The notes: a model not told the origin generated them from the letters alone. DNA of 64,000 nt from CAVQWT01 sp963810815 (GCA_963810815.1 CAWEPB010000002.1:1-64000), one strand, 5' to 3'. Shown: positions 35,533-45,858, counted from the first letter of the stretch. Program-made: numbers and translations.

Positions 35533-36372
35533 ATGGACGCCAAAATGGATGCAAGCGCTCGTGAGGGCCAAGCCCCGCCGAGCCCCAGCAAAGAACTAAT
35601 CACCAGAATCCGAGACGCGCTCGGAGATAAATCCTCCCAAGAACGCGGACAGGAGAAGCTCGAGGCCGCGATCATGTGGACCTTCCTGTGGCATAAGACT
35701 ACCCCCCGCCTGCTTCGCGTGCTTCTCGGTGTCAAGGCCGCCGGCAGCGCCGGGCAATACTCTCGGAAAGGAGTCCTTCAACGCATTAGTACAACGCAGG
35801 TCCGCGGCGGAACGGTGGTCATGCTCACCGAGGACGGCGTTGCCATGGCCGAGGAAATGTTCCCGGAACTCGCCGGGGCCTATGACACTCGCTGGACTTC
35901 CGTTCCGCCGCGGCTTCTCATCCACGATCTCGCTGCCCAACTTTGCGTCCTCGAGGTGATGGGCAAGTACCCTGTTATCCGCTATCTCCCGGAACATGCG
36001 GCGGGTCGCGCGGACACCGCGGGCGACAAGCGCTTCGACTGCCGGATCTGGCTCAAAGGCGCCCAATTGCCGACGGCCGTCGAGTTCGAGCGCACCAGCA
36101 AGCGGCCGGGAGTGGAATTGGACCGAACGCTATTTGCCGTCGCCAGCGCTCTTGAGCGGAACGAGATCGCCGGTGTTTTGTACTACTTCGCCAACTCGAG
36201 GGTCGCGGACATTTACAGGGAGACACTCGAAAACCCGCTGCGCGTGTGGGAGAAAGATCGGTCCGCAGGCAAGTGGATTGCGACGGGAGAGCGGTGGCAA
36301 GTCCCTCAGCGGATTCAACAGCGCTTCAAATGGCTGGTGCGGCCTGGCATCCACAGGAGGTTTATGCGGTGA
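35533..36372 (+). CDS. Replication-relaxation-like DNA-associated protein
   Basis: 279 residues from ATG 35533 (GGAG upstream). Residues about 15-110 look like a winged helix (SKELITRIRDALGD ... LLGVKAAGSAGQYSRKGVLQ ... VVMLTEDGVAMAEEMFPEL). The second half has a nuclease-like layout, KRFDCRIWLKGAQLPTAVEF then ERTSK, recalling the D...E-x-K cores and the replication-relaxation/MobC-like family of mobile elements. I am confident of the general type, not of catalysis: the E-F-E-R-T-S-K motif is only suggestive. The stop overlaps the next start (GTGA). Confidence 0.55.
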   Translation: MDAKMDASAREGQAPPSPSKELITRIRDALGDKSSQERGQEKLEAAIMWTFLWHKTTPRLLRVLLGVKAAGSAGQYSRKGVLQRISTTQVRGGTVVMLTEDGVAMAEEMFPELAGAYDTRWTSVPPRLLIHDLAAQLCVLEVMGKYPVIRYLPEHAAGRADTAGDKRFDCRIWLKGAQLPTAVEFERTSKRPGVELDRTLFAVASALERNEIAGVLYYFANSRVADIYRETLENPLRVWEKDRSAGKWIATGERWQVPQRIQQRFKWLVRPGIHRRFMR

Positions 36373-37232
36373 AACGCCGGTTTCTGCTTGCTGCTACCGT
36401 GGTGGCCGCCGTAGCTGCCTGCAGCTCAGGGCATATTGACCTGTACGAACAGGTCAAGGATTTTCGCATCAACTGGTCCGATCCTCAGCTTTCCGACCTC
36501 AGTTGGACTCTTGTGACCTGTGAAGCATTTGGAACCGACGGAGCAATTGCGCGTCATTGCAGCACCCGGCGCCACGAGGCGCAGGTTATTGTTGATGGCC
36601 TCGCCACGTGTCAGGAGCCGGAAAACATCTCATATCCGGCGTGCCAGCGCGTGGCTGATTGGCGCTCGACTCACGAGATTCAGTTGGCCGAATTCCTGCG
36701 CCGATACACGGCAACCGGCGTCACCGCGGATCTTTCGTCCATCCGCAATCTATGCCAACCGTCGAACCCGATGCTCGTGGCTGCGTGGTCGGATGCAGAT
36801 CGCTGGCTTGCGTTCACCGGCGGCGCCTGGCTCTCGCTTCTCGAAGTTCTTGGGGCGTTGGCGACGTTCGCCACACTTCTGTTCGCACGCAGTCGAAGGC
36901 GACGGACAAATGCAACGCCTTTGCCGATGACGCCATCAACCGTCGAGCCCGGTGCCGAAACACGATTTGTGCCTCGCTCTGCCACTCCTTCGCCCGTACC
37001 CGCGCCGGAAACCGTCGTCACGGTCGAGGCCGCCGTTGGTCAGCGGATTGCGGAAGACCCCGCCGATGTCTCAATCGCTTTGGACGAGGAGCGGGAGCGG
37101 CAAGCGCGGGCGACCAGACTAGCCGAGGAGAACGAAGTAAGGCGTCAACGCAGAGCCGAGCAGATCGCCAAGCGTCGCGCAGCAGACGAACAGGCCCGGC
37201 AGGAATTCGACAGGTTCAACGACCTTTCGTAG
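36369..37232 (+). CDS. Lipoprotein-like membrane protein with cytoplasmic-type coiled coil
   Basis: 287 residues from GTG 36369, chosen because GGAGG lies 8 nt upstream and it overlaps the preceding stop. N-terminus MKRRFLLAATVVAAVAACSSG is a lipoprotein signal. Next, about 125 residues with four or five Cys (TLVTCEAFG, IARHCSTRR, LATCQEPENISYPACQRV, IRNLCQPS), probably disulfide-bonded outside the cell. Then one transmembrane helix (WLSLLEVLGALATFATLLFA), a Pro/Thr linker and a charged coiled coil (DEERERQARATRLAEENEVR). A lipidated N-terminus plus an internal helix is unusual. Function unknown; its partner gene suggests mobile-element maintenance. Confidence 0.6.
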   Translation: MKRRFLLAATVVAAVAACSSGHIDLYEQVKDFRINWSDPQLSDLSWTLVTCEAFGTDGAIARHCSTRRHEAQVIVDGLATCQEPENISYPACQRVADWRSTHEIQLAEFLRRYTATGVTADLSSIRNLCQPSNPMLVAAWSDADRWLAFTGGAWLSLLEVLGALATFATLLFARSRRRRTNATPLPMTPSTVEPGAETRFVPRSATPSPVPAPETVVTVEAAVGQRIAEDPADVSIALDEERERQARATRLAEENEVRRQRRAEQIAKRRAADEQARQEFDRFNDLS

Positions 37233-37309
37233 GACCTCGGTGCTTCCGCGTTTCGCTATGTGCAGCGGCTACGCCCACGCCGTCGAAAGCGCCTCGGCCT
37301 GCTCAAGGA

Positions 37310-40300
37310 CTAGCTGTGTCGCCCTCTCTTGCCGTCTGGCGGATAACCGTACTTGCGAAGGATGCGCTTGACCAGCACCCTCAGGTGAGCGCGGACGTTT
37401 TCCCGAACGGTCCAGTCAATGGTGACGTTCGCGCGCACGATCGCGACCAATTCCCGCGCAATCTTTCGCAGATTTTCGTCACCGAGGACCTTGACCGCCG
37501 AGTCGTTCGTCTCCAGCGCGTCGTAGAACGCAACCTCGTCATCATTCAGTCCGAGGGCCTCCCCACGTTTGCCGGCCTCGCGCATTTCCTTCGCAAGCTG
37601 GATCAACTCCTCGATGACGCGCGCGGTCTCGATGGCCCGGTTCTGATACTTCCGAAGCGACTGTTCCAGCATGTCGGCAAACGACCGCCCCTGCACGACG
37701 TTGCGCTTCGAGCGTGTCCGTATCTCGCCCTTGAGGAGCTTCTGCAGCAGCTCGACGGCCAGATTTCGCTGCGGCATGCCGCGCACCTCGGCGAGAAATT
37801 CGTCGGACAGAATCGAGAGGTCGGGCTTCTTGATGCCGGCGGCGGCGAAGATGTCGACGACCTGATCGGAAACCACCGCCTTCGAAATGATCTGCCGGAT
37901 CGCGTGATCCAGTTCCTCGTCGGACTTGCGGTCACCCGGTTCGCTCTTGGCCAGCACCGACCGCACCGCCTGGAAGAAGCCCACGTCGTCCCGGATGCGC
38001 ATCGACTCGGGGTGCGGCACGGCCAGGGCAAACGCCTGCGACAGCTCGGTCACCGCGCGCAGCAGTCGATTCTTGCCATCCTCTTGGCGCGAGGATGTGC
38101 TCCTGCGCCGCCGGCAACAGCGACAGCCGGGCCTGCGAGGTCCCCGAGGTCCACGCCGACCAGTCGAAGGGGTGGAACATGCCGCAGCAGATCTCGTACT
38201 TCTCCAGCATCAGGGCAACGGCCTCGGCCTGGTCGAGCGCGGTCTTGCCGGTGCCGCCGCTCTCCGTGTACGTGGCCAGCGCCTCCTTCAGCTCGTCAGC
38301 CAGACCGAGGTAGTCAACGACGAGCCCGCCAGGCTTGTCCTTGAAGACGCGGTTGACCCTCGCAATGGCCTGCATGAGGCCGTGCCCGCGCATCGGCTTG
38401 TCGACGTACATCGTGTGGAGGCTCGGCGCGTCGAAGCCGGTCAGCCACATGTCGCGGACGATCACGATCTTGAATGGATCGCCCGGATCGCGGAACCGGA
38501 GCGCCAGGGTCTCGCGCCGCGGCTTGTTCCGGATGTGAGGCTGCCAATCCATCGGATCGGACGCCGAGCCTGTCATCACGACCTTCAGCACACCATGGTC
38601 GTCGTCGTCGTTTGCCCACTGCGGCCGTAATCTGGCGATCTCCTCGTACAGTTCGACGCAGATGCGACGGCTCATGCAGACGATCATGGCCTTCCCGTCC
38701 ATGGCCGCCAGTCGGCTCTCGAAGTGCTCGACCAGATCCCGGGCGACGAGCTTCACGCGGTTCTCGGAGCCGACGACAGCTTCGAGCTGGGCCCACCTCG
38801 ACTTGAGCTTCTCCTTGCGGTCGACCTCCTCGCCTTCGGTGACCTCCTCGAACTCGGGGTCGATCTTCGGTCGCTCGGATTCCTTCAGCTCCAGCTTGGC
38901 GAGCCGGCTCTCGTAGTAGATCGGAACCGTCGCGCCATCGGTGACGGCGCGCTGGATGTCGTAGACGCTGATGTAGTCGCCGAACACGGCGCGCGTGTTG
39001 GCGTCCGTCTTCTCGATGGGCGTCCCGGTGAAGCCGATGAAGGACGCGTTCGGCAGCGCATCGCGCATGTGTCGGGCGAAGCCGTCGATGAAGTCGTACT
39101 GGCTGCGGTGTGCCTCGTCCGCGATGACGACGATGTTGCGGCGGTCGGAAAGGATCGGGTGCCGGTCGCCCTTCTCCTCCGGGAAGAACTTCTGGATGGT
39201 CGTGAAGACGACGCCGCCGGCGGCAACCGAGAGCTTCGCCCGCAGGTCCGCCCGGTCGACCGCCTGAACCGGCGCCTGCCTGAGGAGGTCCTTGCACCGG
39301 GCGAACGTCCCGAAGAGCTGGTCGTCGAGATCATTTCGGTCGGTGATCACCACGATGGTGGGGTTGGCCATCGCGGGATGCAGGATGACGCGGCCCGCGT
39401 AGAAGGCCATCGTGAGGCTCTTCCCCGACCCCTGCGTGTGCCAGACCACGCCTACCCGTCGGTCTCCGGGATCGCCGCCGGGCTTTCGGCCCGCCTCCCA
39501 GCGGCCGGGGATCTCGGTGGCGACGTGGGCCTGCGCCGCCCGAAGCGTTTCCTCGACCGCCACGTTCACCGCGTGGAACTGGTGATAGCCGGCCATCTTC
39601 TTGGCCAGCTTGCCGGTTCCCGAATCCTCGAACACGACGAAGTACCGGACCAGGTCGAGAAAGCGGCGCTTGTCGAACACGCCCTGCAGGACGACCTGCA
39701 GCTCCGGGAGCGCCGCCGCAGCGTCGGCGTCGCCGGCAATGGTCCGCCAGGGCTTGAACCATTCCTTGCCGGCGCCGAGCGAGCCAATGCGCGCCTGAAC
39801 ACCGTCGGAAACGACGAGCACGGCGTTGGTATTGAAGAGCGCCGGGACTTGCGCCTGATACGTCTGGAGTTGCTGGATAGGCCGACCAAATCGTCGCGTT
39901 CTCATCGGCCGGGTTCTTCAGCTCGATGACGCCGAGCGGAAGTCCGTTGACGAACAACACCACATCGGGCCGGCGCGTATGCTGACCGTCCGCGACCGTG
40001 AACTGGTTGAGCGCGAGCCAATCGTTGCTGTCGGGCACGTCGAAGTCGATGAGGCGAGCCTGCCCACCTGCAATCGAACCGTCCTCTCGGCGGTACTCGA
40101 CGGTGACACCGTCGACCAGCATGCGTTGGCACAACCGATTTCGCTCCAGCAACGTCGGAGCGTCGATTCGCATCACCTTTCGATAGGCGTCGTCGAGAGC
40201 CTCCGGCGGCAACTCCGGATTGAGGCGAACCAGAGCGTCGCGCAATCGCTTCGACAGCACCACGTCGCGGTACGCCGGATCGTTCCGCTCGGCACCCGAC

Positions 40301-40402
40301 ATCCCGACGGCCACGTCGGGTGCATGCAGAACGTTGTAGCCAAGCGACCTCGAGCCAAGCCAGCGCGGCTTCCTCGATGTGCGACTCGTTGAGGACCGTC
40401 AT
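37310..40402 (-). CDS. hsdR: Type I restriction endonuclease subunit R, frame broken three times
   Basis: Motor/nuclease subunit. Start MTVLNESHIEEAALAWLE at 40402. Near residue 170 the nuclease motif LFVNGLPLGVIELKNP (D/E-x-K type) is present, then the helicase motifs VVWHTQGSGKSLTMAFYAGR (Walker A), NIVVIADEAHRSQYD (DEAH) and SFIGFTGTPIE, IARVNRVFKDKPGG. The C-terminal helical domain (FLAEVRGMPQRNLAVELLQK) binds HsdM. Breaks lie near 40345, 39880 and 38085. Corrected length about 1030 residues, normal. All key motifs are intact, so the gene is probably functional in the organism. Start overlaps the abiEii stop. Confidence 0.9.
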
Positions 40403-41271
40403 CGCTTCGTCCCGCTCAAACGCCGCGCGATCGCCAATGGCTTCTCGACGAAGTCGTAGATTTCCCGGACAACGGCTTCCAGTTCCGGCGCGTCGAGTCG
40501 ATTCCGCGCTTTGAAGGCACGCCACTGCGCCAGTTTCGCCGCGTCGCTCCAGAATTCTTCGCTCAGCCCCAACGGCACATGAGCAGGAACCTCGGTCTTA
40601 CGCCGGTCGAATGTCGCGGCGATGGCTTCACCAAGCAGCGTCTCGTCGAGCGCACCCTCGCGTGCCATCGCCCGCAGGTCGAAGTAGTCCTTCATTCGGC
40701 TGTTCGCCATGCCCAATGACACGATGGCTTCCAGCTTCTCGGCAACGACGGAGGCGCGCGGATAGACGCGCAATCGAGGGGCCGGCATGTCCTCCAGCAA
40801 CGTGGGATATTCGGCTTCCTCCGGACCCGGCGTCACCGCGTCGCCGTAGCCGACATCCAGTTGAAGTATGACTCGCGCGTTGCCGAGCTTGCCAAGCAGC
40901 TTCACACGCAGCCCACCGTAGCGCGCATCCTCTCGAATCTCTTCGACGGAAATCGAGTTCGGGTCGAACACCATGCCGTCGTCCACAGCGACAGCGCAGA
41001 TGTCACGCATTGTCGTCGTGAGCGCCTCGCCATCCTGCGGTCCGAAACCAAGGAAATCGGCGTCGCGCGTCGGGCGATGCGGCACGTCGAACCAGAGATC
41101 GAACAGGAGCGCGCCCTTCAGCAGCAGCACCTCGCGCGCGGGCAGCTGCGACAGGCGATAGAGGAAGCGCTCGATTCCGTATCGGGTCAGCAGCAGGTTG
41201 AAATCTTCGCCACGTTCCTTGGCCCGATTGAGCAGTCGAGCGTGAATCGACGCGGCGCGTCCCGTGGTCAT
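40399..41271 (-). CDS. abiEii: AbiEii-type nucleotidyltransferase toxin
   Basis: 290 residues from ATG 41271, which overlaps the abiEi stop (ATGA). The nucleotidyltransferase core is seen as LLLKGALLFDLWFDVPHRPT followed by RDADFLGFG (paired Asp) and a third acidic site in VILQLDVGYGD; the family motif KLEAIVSLGMANSRMKDYFD follows. AbiEii proteins transfer nucleotides to target RNAs (tRNA in studied cases) and arrest growth when AbiEi fails to hold them, causing abortive infection. Here the pair sits inside the type I restriction operon. Confidence 0.85.
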   Translation of the reverse strand: MTTGRAASIHARLLNRAKERGEDFNLLLTRYGIERFLYRLSQLPAREVLLLKGALLFDLWFDVPHRPTRDADFLGFGPQDGEALTTTMRDICAVAVDDGMVFDPNSISVEEIREDARYGGLRVKLLGKLGNARVILQLDVGYGDAVTPGPEEAEYPTLLEDMPAPRLRVYPRASVVAEKLEAIVSLGMANSRMKDYFDLRAMAREGALDETLLGEAIAATFDRRKTEVPAHVPLGLSEEFWSDAAKLAQWRAFKARNRLDAPELEAVVREIYDFVEKPLAIARRLSGTKR

Positions 41272-41867
41272 GCCACCGCTTCCAGATACGGGCGCATGAC
41301 GTTCGCGACGCGATTGATTTTCGCGAAGCGCCATAGATCATCGGCGCTTGCCTTCTTGGCGCGTCGCGCCTCCCTCAGCGCCTCCAGCGCCACGTCGAGT
41401 CCGATCTTGTTGCGAAACTTGAAGCAGTCGGTGACGGTCTTCGGCACGCTGGTCACGCGCACCGGGGTGCCATCCACCTTCTTGATCTCAACACCCTCCT
41501 CCAGCGCGATCTTGGAGAACCGGACCGTGCGAAGGGGTGGGTAGTCCATCCGTGGCGGGTGGTCCTTGTTCCCAATGGCAATCCATACCTCGAACGGTGC
41601 CTGCGTCGTAAGCTCGTGGAGGCGAAGCGCGGTCAGTAGGCAGAAAAGCGTCCCGGGCACACGCTTGGCGACGGTCACCAGCGCACCGTGCTCTCCTCCT
41701 TGGTAGGAAGGCAGTGCATACAGGCCCCGCCCCACGCGCATGATCTGGCCGGCGGCCACCATGCGCGAGAGTTCGCTCCGAGTTACACCGGCGGCGACTA
41801 GCTCCCGAGAGCGGGCCGTGCCGGTGCGGCGGAGAAGGGTCTCGACTTGTCGGCCCGGGCGTTTCAT
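41268..41867 (-). CDS. abiEi: AbiEi-type antitoxin / transcriptional regulator
   Basis: 199 residues. N-terminal winged helix (TARSRELVAAGVTRSELSRM, AGQIMRVGRGLYALP) that in known AbiEi proteins binds the promoter, followed by the AbiEi C-terminal antitoxin domain (TLFCLLTALRLHELTTQAPF, YPPLRTVRFSKIALEEGVEI, PVRVTSVPKTVTDCFKFRNK). It counters AbiEii and represses its own operon. It starts 79 bp after the DUF3644 gene; this gap could hold an AbiE promoter, but I see no clear repeats in it. Confidence 0.85.
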   Translation of the reverse strand: MKRPGRQVETLLRRTGTARSRELVAAGVTRSELSRMVAAGQIMRVGRGLYALPSYQGGEHGALVTVAKRVPGTLFCLLTALRLHELTTQAPFEVWIAIGNKDHPPRMDYPPLRTVRFSKIALEEGVEIKKVDGTPVRVTSVPKTVTDCFKFRNKIGLDVALEALREARRAKKASADDLWRFAKINRVANVMRPYLEAVA

Positions 41868-41946
41868 GCGGCCATTGTTCCATAGTTTCGGTAGTTATGC
41901 ACAACTACCGACACTTCGGAACGCCGGCCGCCTAAATCAAAGTCAC

Positions 41947-43008
41947 TTACCGCCTGCTGCGGTGCCGTTGCCAGATGCTGTCCAAGCTCTCAGTCTTCAG
42001 CTTCTCGTGAATCAGATCTAACGCCTTAGTCGAGTAACGTTTGTGCAACTGACTCCCCAGCTTGAACTCCCTGTAACACTCCGGATTGCTTCGCAAACTA
42101 CAGTGCTCCACCGCCGCAAGAGCTTTTGGCATTGACGTGCCAAGCTTCTCCGCCAACTGCTTCGCACCGAGGCTATAGAAATCCAGCTCATTAACACGCC
42201 TTACAGCGACAACAGACGCACCAGGCGTGCCTTCGGCAACAAGCTGAATCGGAATTCCCTCCTTCTTTGATAAGCGAAGCGACATACTCGGGCCTGTACC
42301 CTCCGCCGTGATCTCAACCGCAGATGCGCCTTTGAATGCATCAGCCCAGGTCGTCCCAGCGACCACCTCGTTCCCAATTCGCTGAAGGTCTGCGTCACTC
42401 GGCTGACCCTTTTCACCCTTAATGGTGGCATCGAGGATTGCGAGCGGGCGCAGACGTGCCATGGCCTCAATTCGCCGCCGCTTACCGGGACGAAGCAATT
42501 TCTTGATCTCCTCCACTTCGGATTCAAATAAGGCGGCTAACGTAGTCGGAGGCGAGGTAGACACTGGCAACACCCGTGTCGGTAGATGCGTAATGAGGTC
42601 TTGCTTGAAGACCGCCTTTAGCAGGTCCCGAAACAGCGTCACTCCCGACTGAATGTGGACATAAAGTTGTCCTTCGGAAATATCGAGTAGATGGTGCTGC
42701 GCCGCGTCCCGCAAGCCATTAATCGTCTGCAGTACAAGAGCCTGCTCGTCACCTAGAAACTGAATCGTTCCATCGCTAAGAGACCGCCGCACGCACGCGT
42801 CGAAACCAATTGTCTCTTTCGCGCGCTTCTCACGAATGCTACCGCCGCGATGAACGATTGCGGCCTTTAGCATCATTTCAAACGCATGGTCCAACTGAAT
42901 CAGCGTGCTACTCACTCGACCACGGTCAATAGGCCGATTAAACAATTCGATGCTCAGCACCAGCGAATCACATGCCTTTTCGAGCAAAAGCTTTGCTTCC
43001 CGCTTCAC
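41947..43008 (-). CDS. DUF3644 domain protein within the restriction operon
   Basis: 353 residues; start overlaps the hsdS stop (ATGA). The N-terminal half carries the DUF3644 pattern (LLLEKACDSLVLSIELFNRP, LDHAFEMMLKAAIVHRGGSI, LRDAAQHHLLDISEGQLYVH), a helical domain with an R-x-x-A-x-H-x motif reminiscent of HEPN-like folds. The C-terminal half has a DNA-binding look (NELDFYSLGAKQLAEKLGTS, ALAAVEHCSLRSNPECYREF). The family recurs next to restriction and abortive-infection genes; biochemical role unknown. Confidence 0.75.
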   Translation of the reverse strand: MKREAKLLLEKACDSLVLSIELFNRPIDRGRVSSTLIQLDHAFEMMLKAAIVHRGGSIREKRAKETIGFDACVRRSLSDGTIQFLGDEQALVLQTINGLRDAAQHHLLDISEGQLYVHIQSGVTLFRDLLKAVFKQDLITHLPTRVLPVSTSPPTTLAALFESEVEEIKKLLRPGKRRRIEAMARLRPLAILDATIKGEKGQPSDADLQRIGNEVVAGTTWADAFKGASAVEITAEGTGPSMSLRLSKKEGIPIQLVAEGTPGASVVAVRRVNELDFYSLGAKQLAEKLGTSMPKALAAVEHCSLRSNPECYREFKLGSQLHKRYSTKALDLIHEKLKTESLDSIWQRHRSRR

Positions 43009-44315
43009 AAAACCGCCTCGGCGATGGCAGGAGCTACGCTCTTCACCGATAGTTCACCGGTGAGAAGTCTTGACAGCAGGGCATCGCGCAGGGCGTAGAG
43101 AGTGCGCGATTCGACATTGCGCTTCCATAGCGCCTCCAAAATTGGCGCGAACTGACAATCAAGCTCACGCAGCAATGGCGAAGGTGGAATTGCGAGTTTC
43201 GCCGCCGCGAGATGCTGACGCTGAATGTGGCCCATCGTCGTCGCCTTTCCCGCAGCGATGTGTCTAAATTCCTCTAGATGCAGGTGGACACCAAAGTAGC
43301 AAAGCCAGCGCGGGTATGTCGGCGACGTAACTTTGAATATGTGTTGATTCAATGCCCCCGGTCCGCCCGCCCAGAGTACACACTCCAGCGATCCCGACCA
43401 CGAGAACAATATGTCGCCGTCAGCAATTACATAATCGGTGGCAAGATCCGCGCTCGCTCGGTCCGCACCATTAGTCGTGCCACTACGCAGTTGCGCGATC
43501 TTAATCACTGGGAGCCAGCGGCCATCGGACGGCGGAAAATTCTGCATCGCCAGGCCATTCAGAAAGTGAGCTATCTCATCCAGAGATTTCACCTCCCAAC
43601 CCTCTGGTATCTTGCCAAACGCCGAGTCGCCGAGACGCCCAGGCAATGGGCTGGAAAGAGATCTGGAAAGACCGGGGACTCTGCCTTCTGCCTTGGCTCG
43701 AACGGGCTCGAAATCCACGAACCATGATTTAAAGAGTGCCAGCGCCATCGCCTCCAACGTCGTGTTCATCCGGCGGTTCAGCTCGATCTTGTCGTCTATC
43801 GTTCCAAGGATGTAGGCAATGGCCTGCTGGGTTCCAATGCCGGGAAACTTGAACGAGAATTCGTGCTGAAGAGAGATGCTGACGTAGTCGGCTACCATTG
43901 AGCCACGCGTCTTCACCCCATTGAGCGCGGACTTGAAGGCGTGACTCTGAATCAAGTAGAAGAGGAAATCAGGGTCAAGTACGTCTGGCGCCAAGACACG
44001 CCAATAAGCTACTTGAGGAGCGAACACCACAGATGGCTGTCCGGGCCGCAGCCGCCCGGCACGCCCTACTGTACCCTTAACAATGAACGCAACGTCGCCG
44101 GCGCGTGCCAGCTTCGCGCGCACGCGGTCAGCAAACTCGGGACGAATATGATCGATCGTATTGGTATTGATCCATCCGTTGCCGATGTCTCCCCCGCGAA
44201 CGAACGGTATGCCTTCAGGCCCGAGTTCTTCGTTCCTTACACGGTATCCATCAGAGATCGAGAGCGCACCCTGTAGAACCAGGTCGCCCAGCCGCAGTTC
44301 GCGCCACTCACCCAC
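43005..44315 (-). CDS. hsdS: Type I restriction-modification specificity subunit S
   Basis: About 436 residues from GTG 44315, chosen because AAAGGAG lies 10 nt upstream and it overlaps the hsdM end by 8 bp. Two target-recognition domains (IPFVRGGDIGNGWINTNTID; WLPVIKIAQLRSGTTNGADR) are each followed by a conserved helical spacer (QQAIAYILGTIDDKIELNRR; ALWKRNVESRTLYALRDALL). Determines the methylated/cut bipartite sequence, which cannot be predicted by eye. Unbroken. Confidence 0.9.
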   Translation of the reverse strand: MGEWRELRLGDLVLQGALSISDGYRVRNEELGPEGIPFVRGGDIGNGWINTNTIDHIRPEFADRVRAKLARAGDVAFIVKGTVGRAGRLRPGQPSVVFAPQVAYWRVLAPDVLDPDFLFYLIQSHAFKSALNGVKTRGSMVADYVSISLQHEFSFKFPGIGTQQAIAYILGTIDDKIELNRRMNTTLEAMALALFKSWFVDFEPVRAKAEGRVPGLSRSLSSPLPGRLGDSAFGKIPEGWEVKSLDEIAHFLNGLAMQNFPPSDGRWLPVIKIAQLRSGTTNGADRASADLATDYVIADGDILFSWSGSLECVLWAGGPGALNQHIFKVTSPTYPRWLCYFGVHLHLEEFRHIAAGKATTMGHIQRQHLAAAKLAIPPSPLLRELDCQFAPILEALWKRNVESRTLYALRDALLSRLLTGELSVKSVAPAIAEAVL

Positions 44316-45858
44316 AAAAACCAAGCTCCTTTAGGTTGGCTGCTATGGCAGCATCGAGCTTCGCGGCTTCCGCCTGCTGGTCACGCAGCGTCGCGGCGAG
44401 GCGCTTCATCTTTTCATCGAACGGCTCGCCATCGCCCTCGTCAACCTCGGCGCCAACGTAGCGTCCAGGCGTAAGCGCATGTCCATGCTTGCGAATCTCG
44501 TCGAGTTTCACGCTCCTGCAGAAACCGGTGACATCCGCGTACTGCCCAGCGTCCGCGTCACCTCGCCATGCGTGGTACATGCCGGCCACCTTCGCGACAT
44601 CCACGTCCATGAATTCGCGGTGTACACGGTCAGTCATCGTGCCGAGCTTTCGGGCATCGATGAAAAGTGTCTCGCCGCGCCGGTCGCGAAAGCGCCCGTT
44701 CTTCTTGCTGCGCGCGAGAAACCAGAGGCATACCGGGATCTGCGTCGAGTAAAAGAGCTGCCCAGGCAGCGCCACCATGCAGTCCACGAGATCGGCTTCG
44801 ATGATCGCCTTGCGAATCTCTCCCTCCCCTGACTGATTGGACGACATCGACCCGTTCGCCAGCACGAACCCTGCGAGTCCATTGGGTGCGAGGTGGTAGG
44901 TGAAATGCTGCACCCACGCAAAGTTGGCATTGCTGATCGGCGGCACGCCATAGACCCAGCGTTTGTCATCCTTCAACAACTCGCCGCGCCAGTCACTGTC
45001 GTTGAAGGGCGGATTTGCCAGCACGTAGTCCGCCTTCAAGTCCGGATGTCCGTGGCTGTGGAAGGTATCCCCATGTGCGATCTGCGCGTCGATGCCGCGG
45101 ATCGCAAGGTTCATCTTCGCCAGCCGCCACGTCGTGTAGTTCGACTCCTGGCCGTAGATCGAGATGTCGCCAATCTTGCCGCTGTGGGCCTCGATGAATT
45201 TTTCGCTCTGGACGAACATCCCGCCCGACCCGCAGCACGGGTCGTAGACGCGGCCCTTGTACGGGGCAAGCATCTCGACCAACACGCGCACGACGTGCGT
45301 CGGTGTGTAGAACTGCCCCCCGCTCTTGCCCTCGGCGCTGGCGAACCGTGAGAGGAAGTATTCGTAGACGCGACCCAATGTGTCTTTGGCGCGGTCGGCC
45401 GCGGCACCGAGCGCGATGTCGCTCATCAGATTGATGATCTGGCCGAGCCGTTGCTTGTCGAGACCCGGGCGCGCGAAGTCTTTGGGCAATACGCCCTTGA
45501 GCGACGGATTGTCGCGCTCGATGGCGCTCATGGCATCGTCGACGAGTTTGCCGATGTCTGGCTGTGGCGCGCTGGCCTTGAGGTGCGGCCAACGCGCTTC
45601 CTTCGGCACCCAGAAGATGTTCGCGGCCCGGTACTCATCCGGGTCTTCCGGGTCAGCGCCCTGCTTCTTCTGGGCGTCCAGTTCGGTGTGCTTGGCCTCG
45701 AAGGCGTCGGAGATGTACTTGAGAAAGATCAGTCCGAGGACGACGTGCTTGTACTCGGCCGCGTCCATGTTGTTGCGGAGCGCATCAGCCGCGGCCCAGA
45801 GCTTGGCTTCAAAGCCGAGGTTGGCGGTGCCGTTCTTCTGCTTGGGGGATTTGGGCAT
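44308..45858 (-). CDS. hsdM: Type I restriction-modification methyltransferase subunit M
   Basis: 516 residues, unbroken. N-terminal HsdM_N helices (FEAKLWAAADALRNNMDAAE), then an N6-adenine methyltransferase domain: SAM motif DPCCGSGG at 206-213 and catalytic NPPF at 282-285, with QFYTP before motif I as in the family. Methylates adenine in the HsdS target and forms M2S and, with HsdR, the restriction complex. First gene of a six-gene leftward operon with overlapping or nearly touching ends. Confidence 0.93.
   Translation of the reverse strand: MPKSPKQKNGTANLGFEAKLWAAADALRNNMDAAEYKHVVLGLIFLKYISDAFEAKHTELDAQKKQGADPEDPDEYRAANIFWVPKEARWPHLKASAPQPDIGKLVDDAMSAIERDNPSLKGVLPKDFARPGLDKQRLGQIINLMSDIALGAAADRAKDTLGRVYEYFLSRFASAEGKSGGQFYTPTHVVRVLVEMLAPYKGRVYDPCCGSGGMFVQSEKFIEAHSGKIGDISIYGQESNYTTWRLAKMNLAIRGIDAQIAHGDTFHSHGHPDLKADYVLANPPFNDSDWRGELLKDDKRWVYGVPPISNANFAWVQHFTYHLAPNGLAGFVLANGSMSSNQSGEGEIRKAIIEADLVDCMVALPGQLFYSTQIPVCLWFLARSKKNGRFRDRRGETLFIDARKLGTMTDRVHREFMDVDVAKVAGMYHAWRGDADAGQYADVTGFCRSVKLDEIRKHGHALTPGRYVGAEVDEGDGEPFDEKMKRLAATLRDQQAEAAKLDAAIAANLKELGFCG

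Noticed and set aside
34734..35564. 276-codon plus-strand frame after the GIY-YIG gene
   Set aside because: Runs through the nested inverted repeats, Arg/Pro/His-rich, no domain; likely non-coding DNA.
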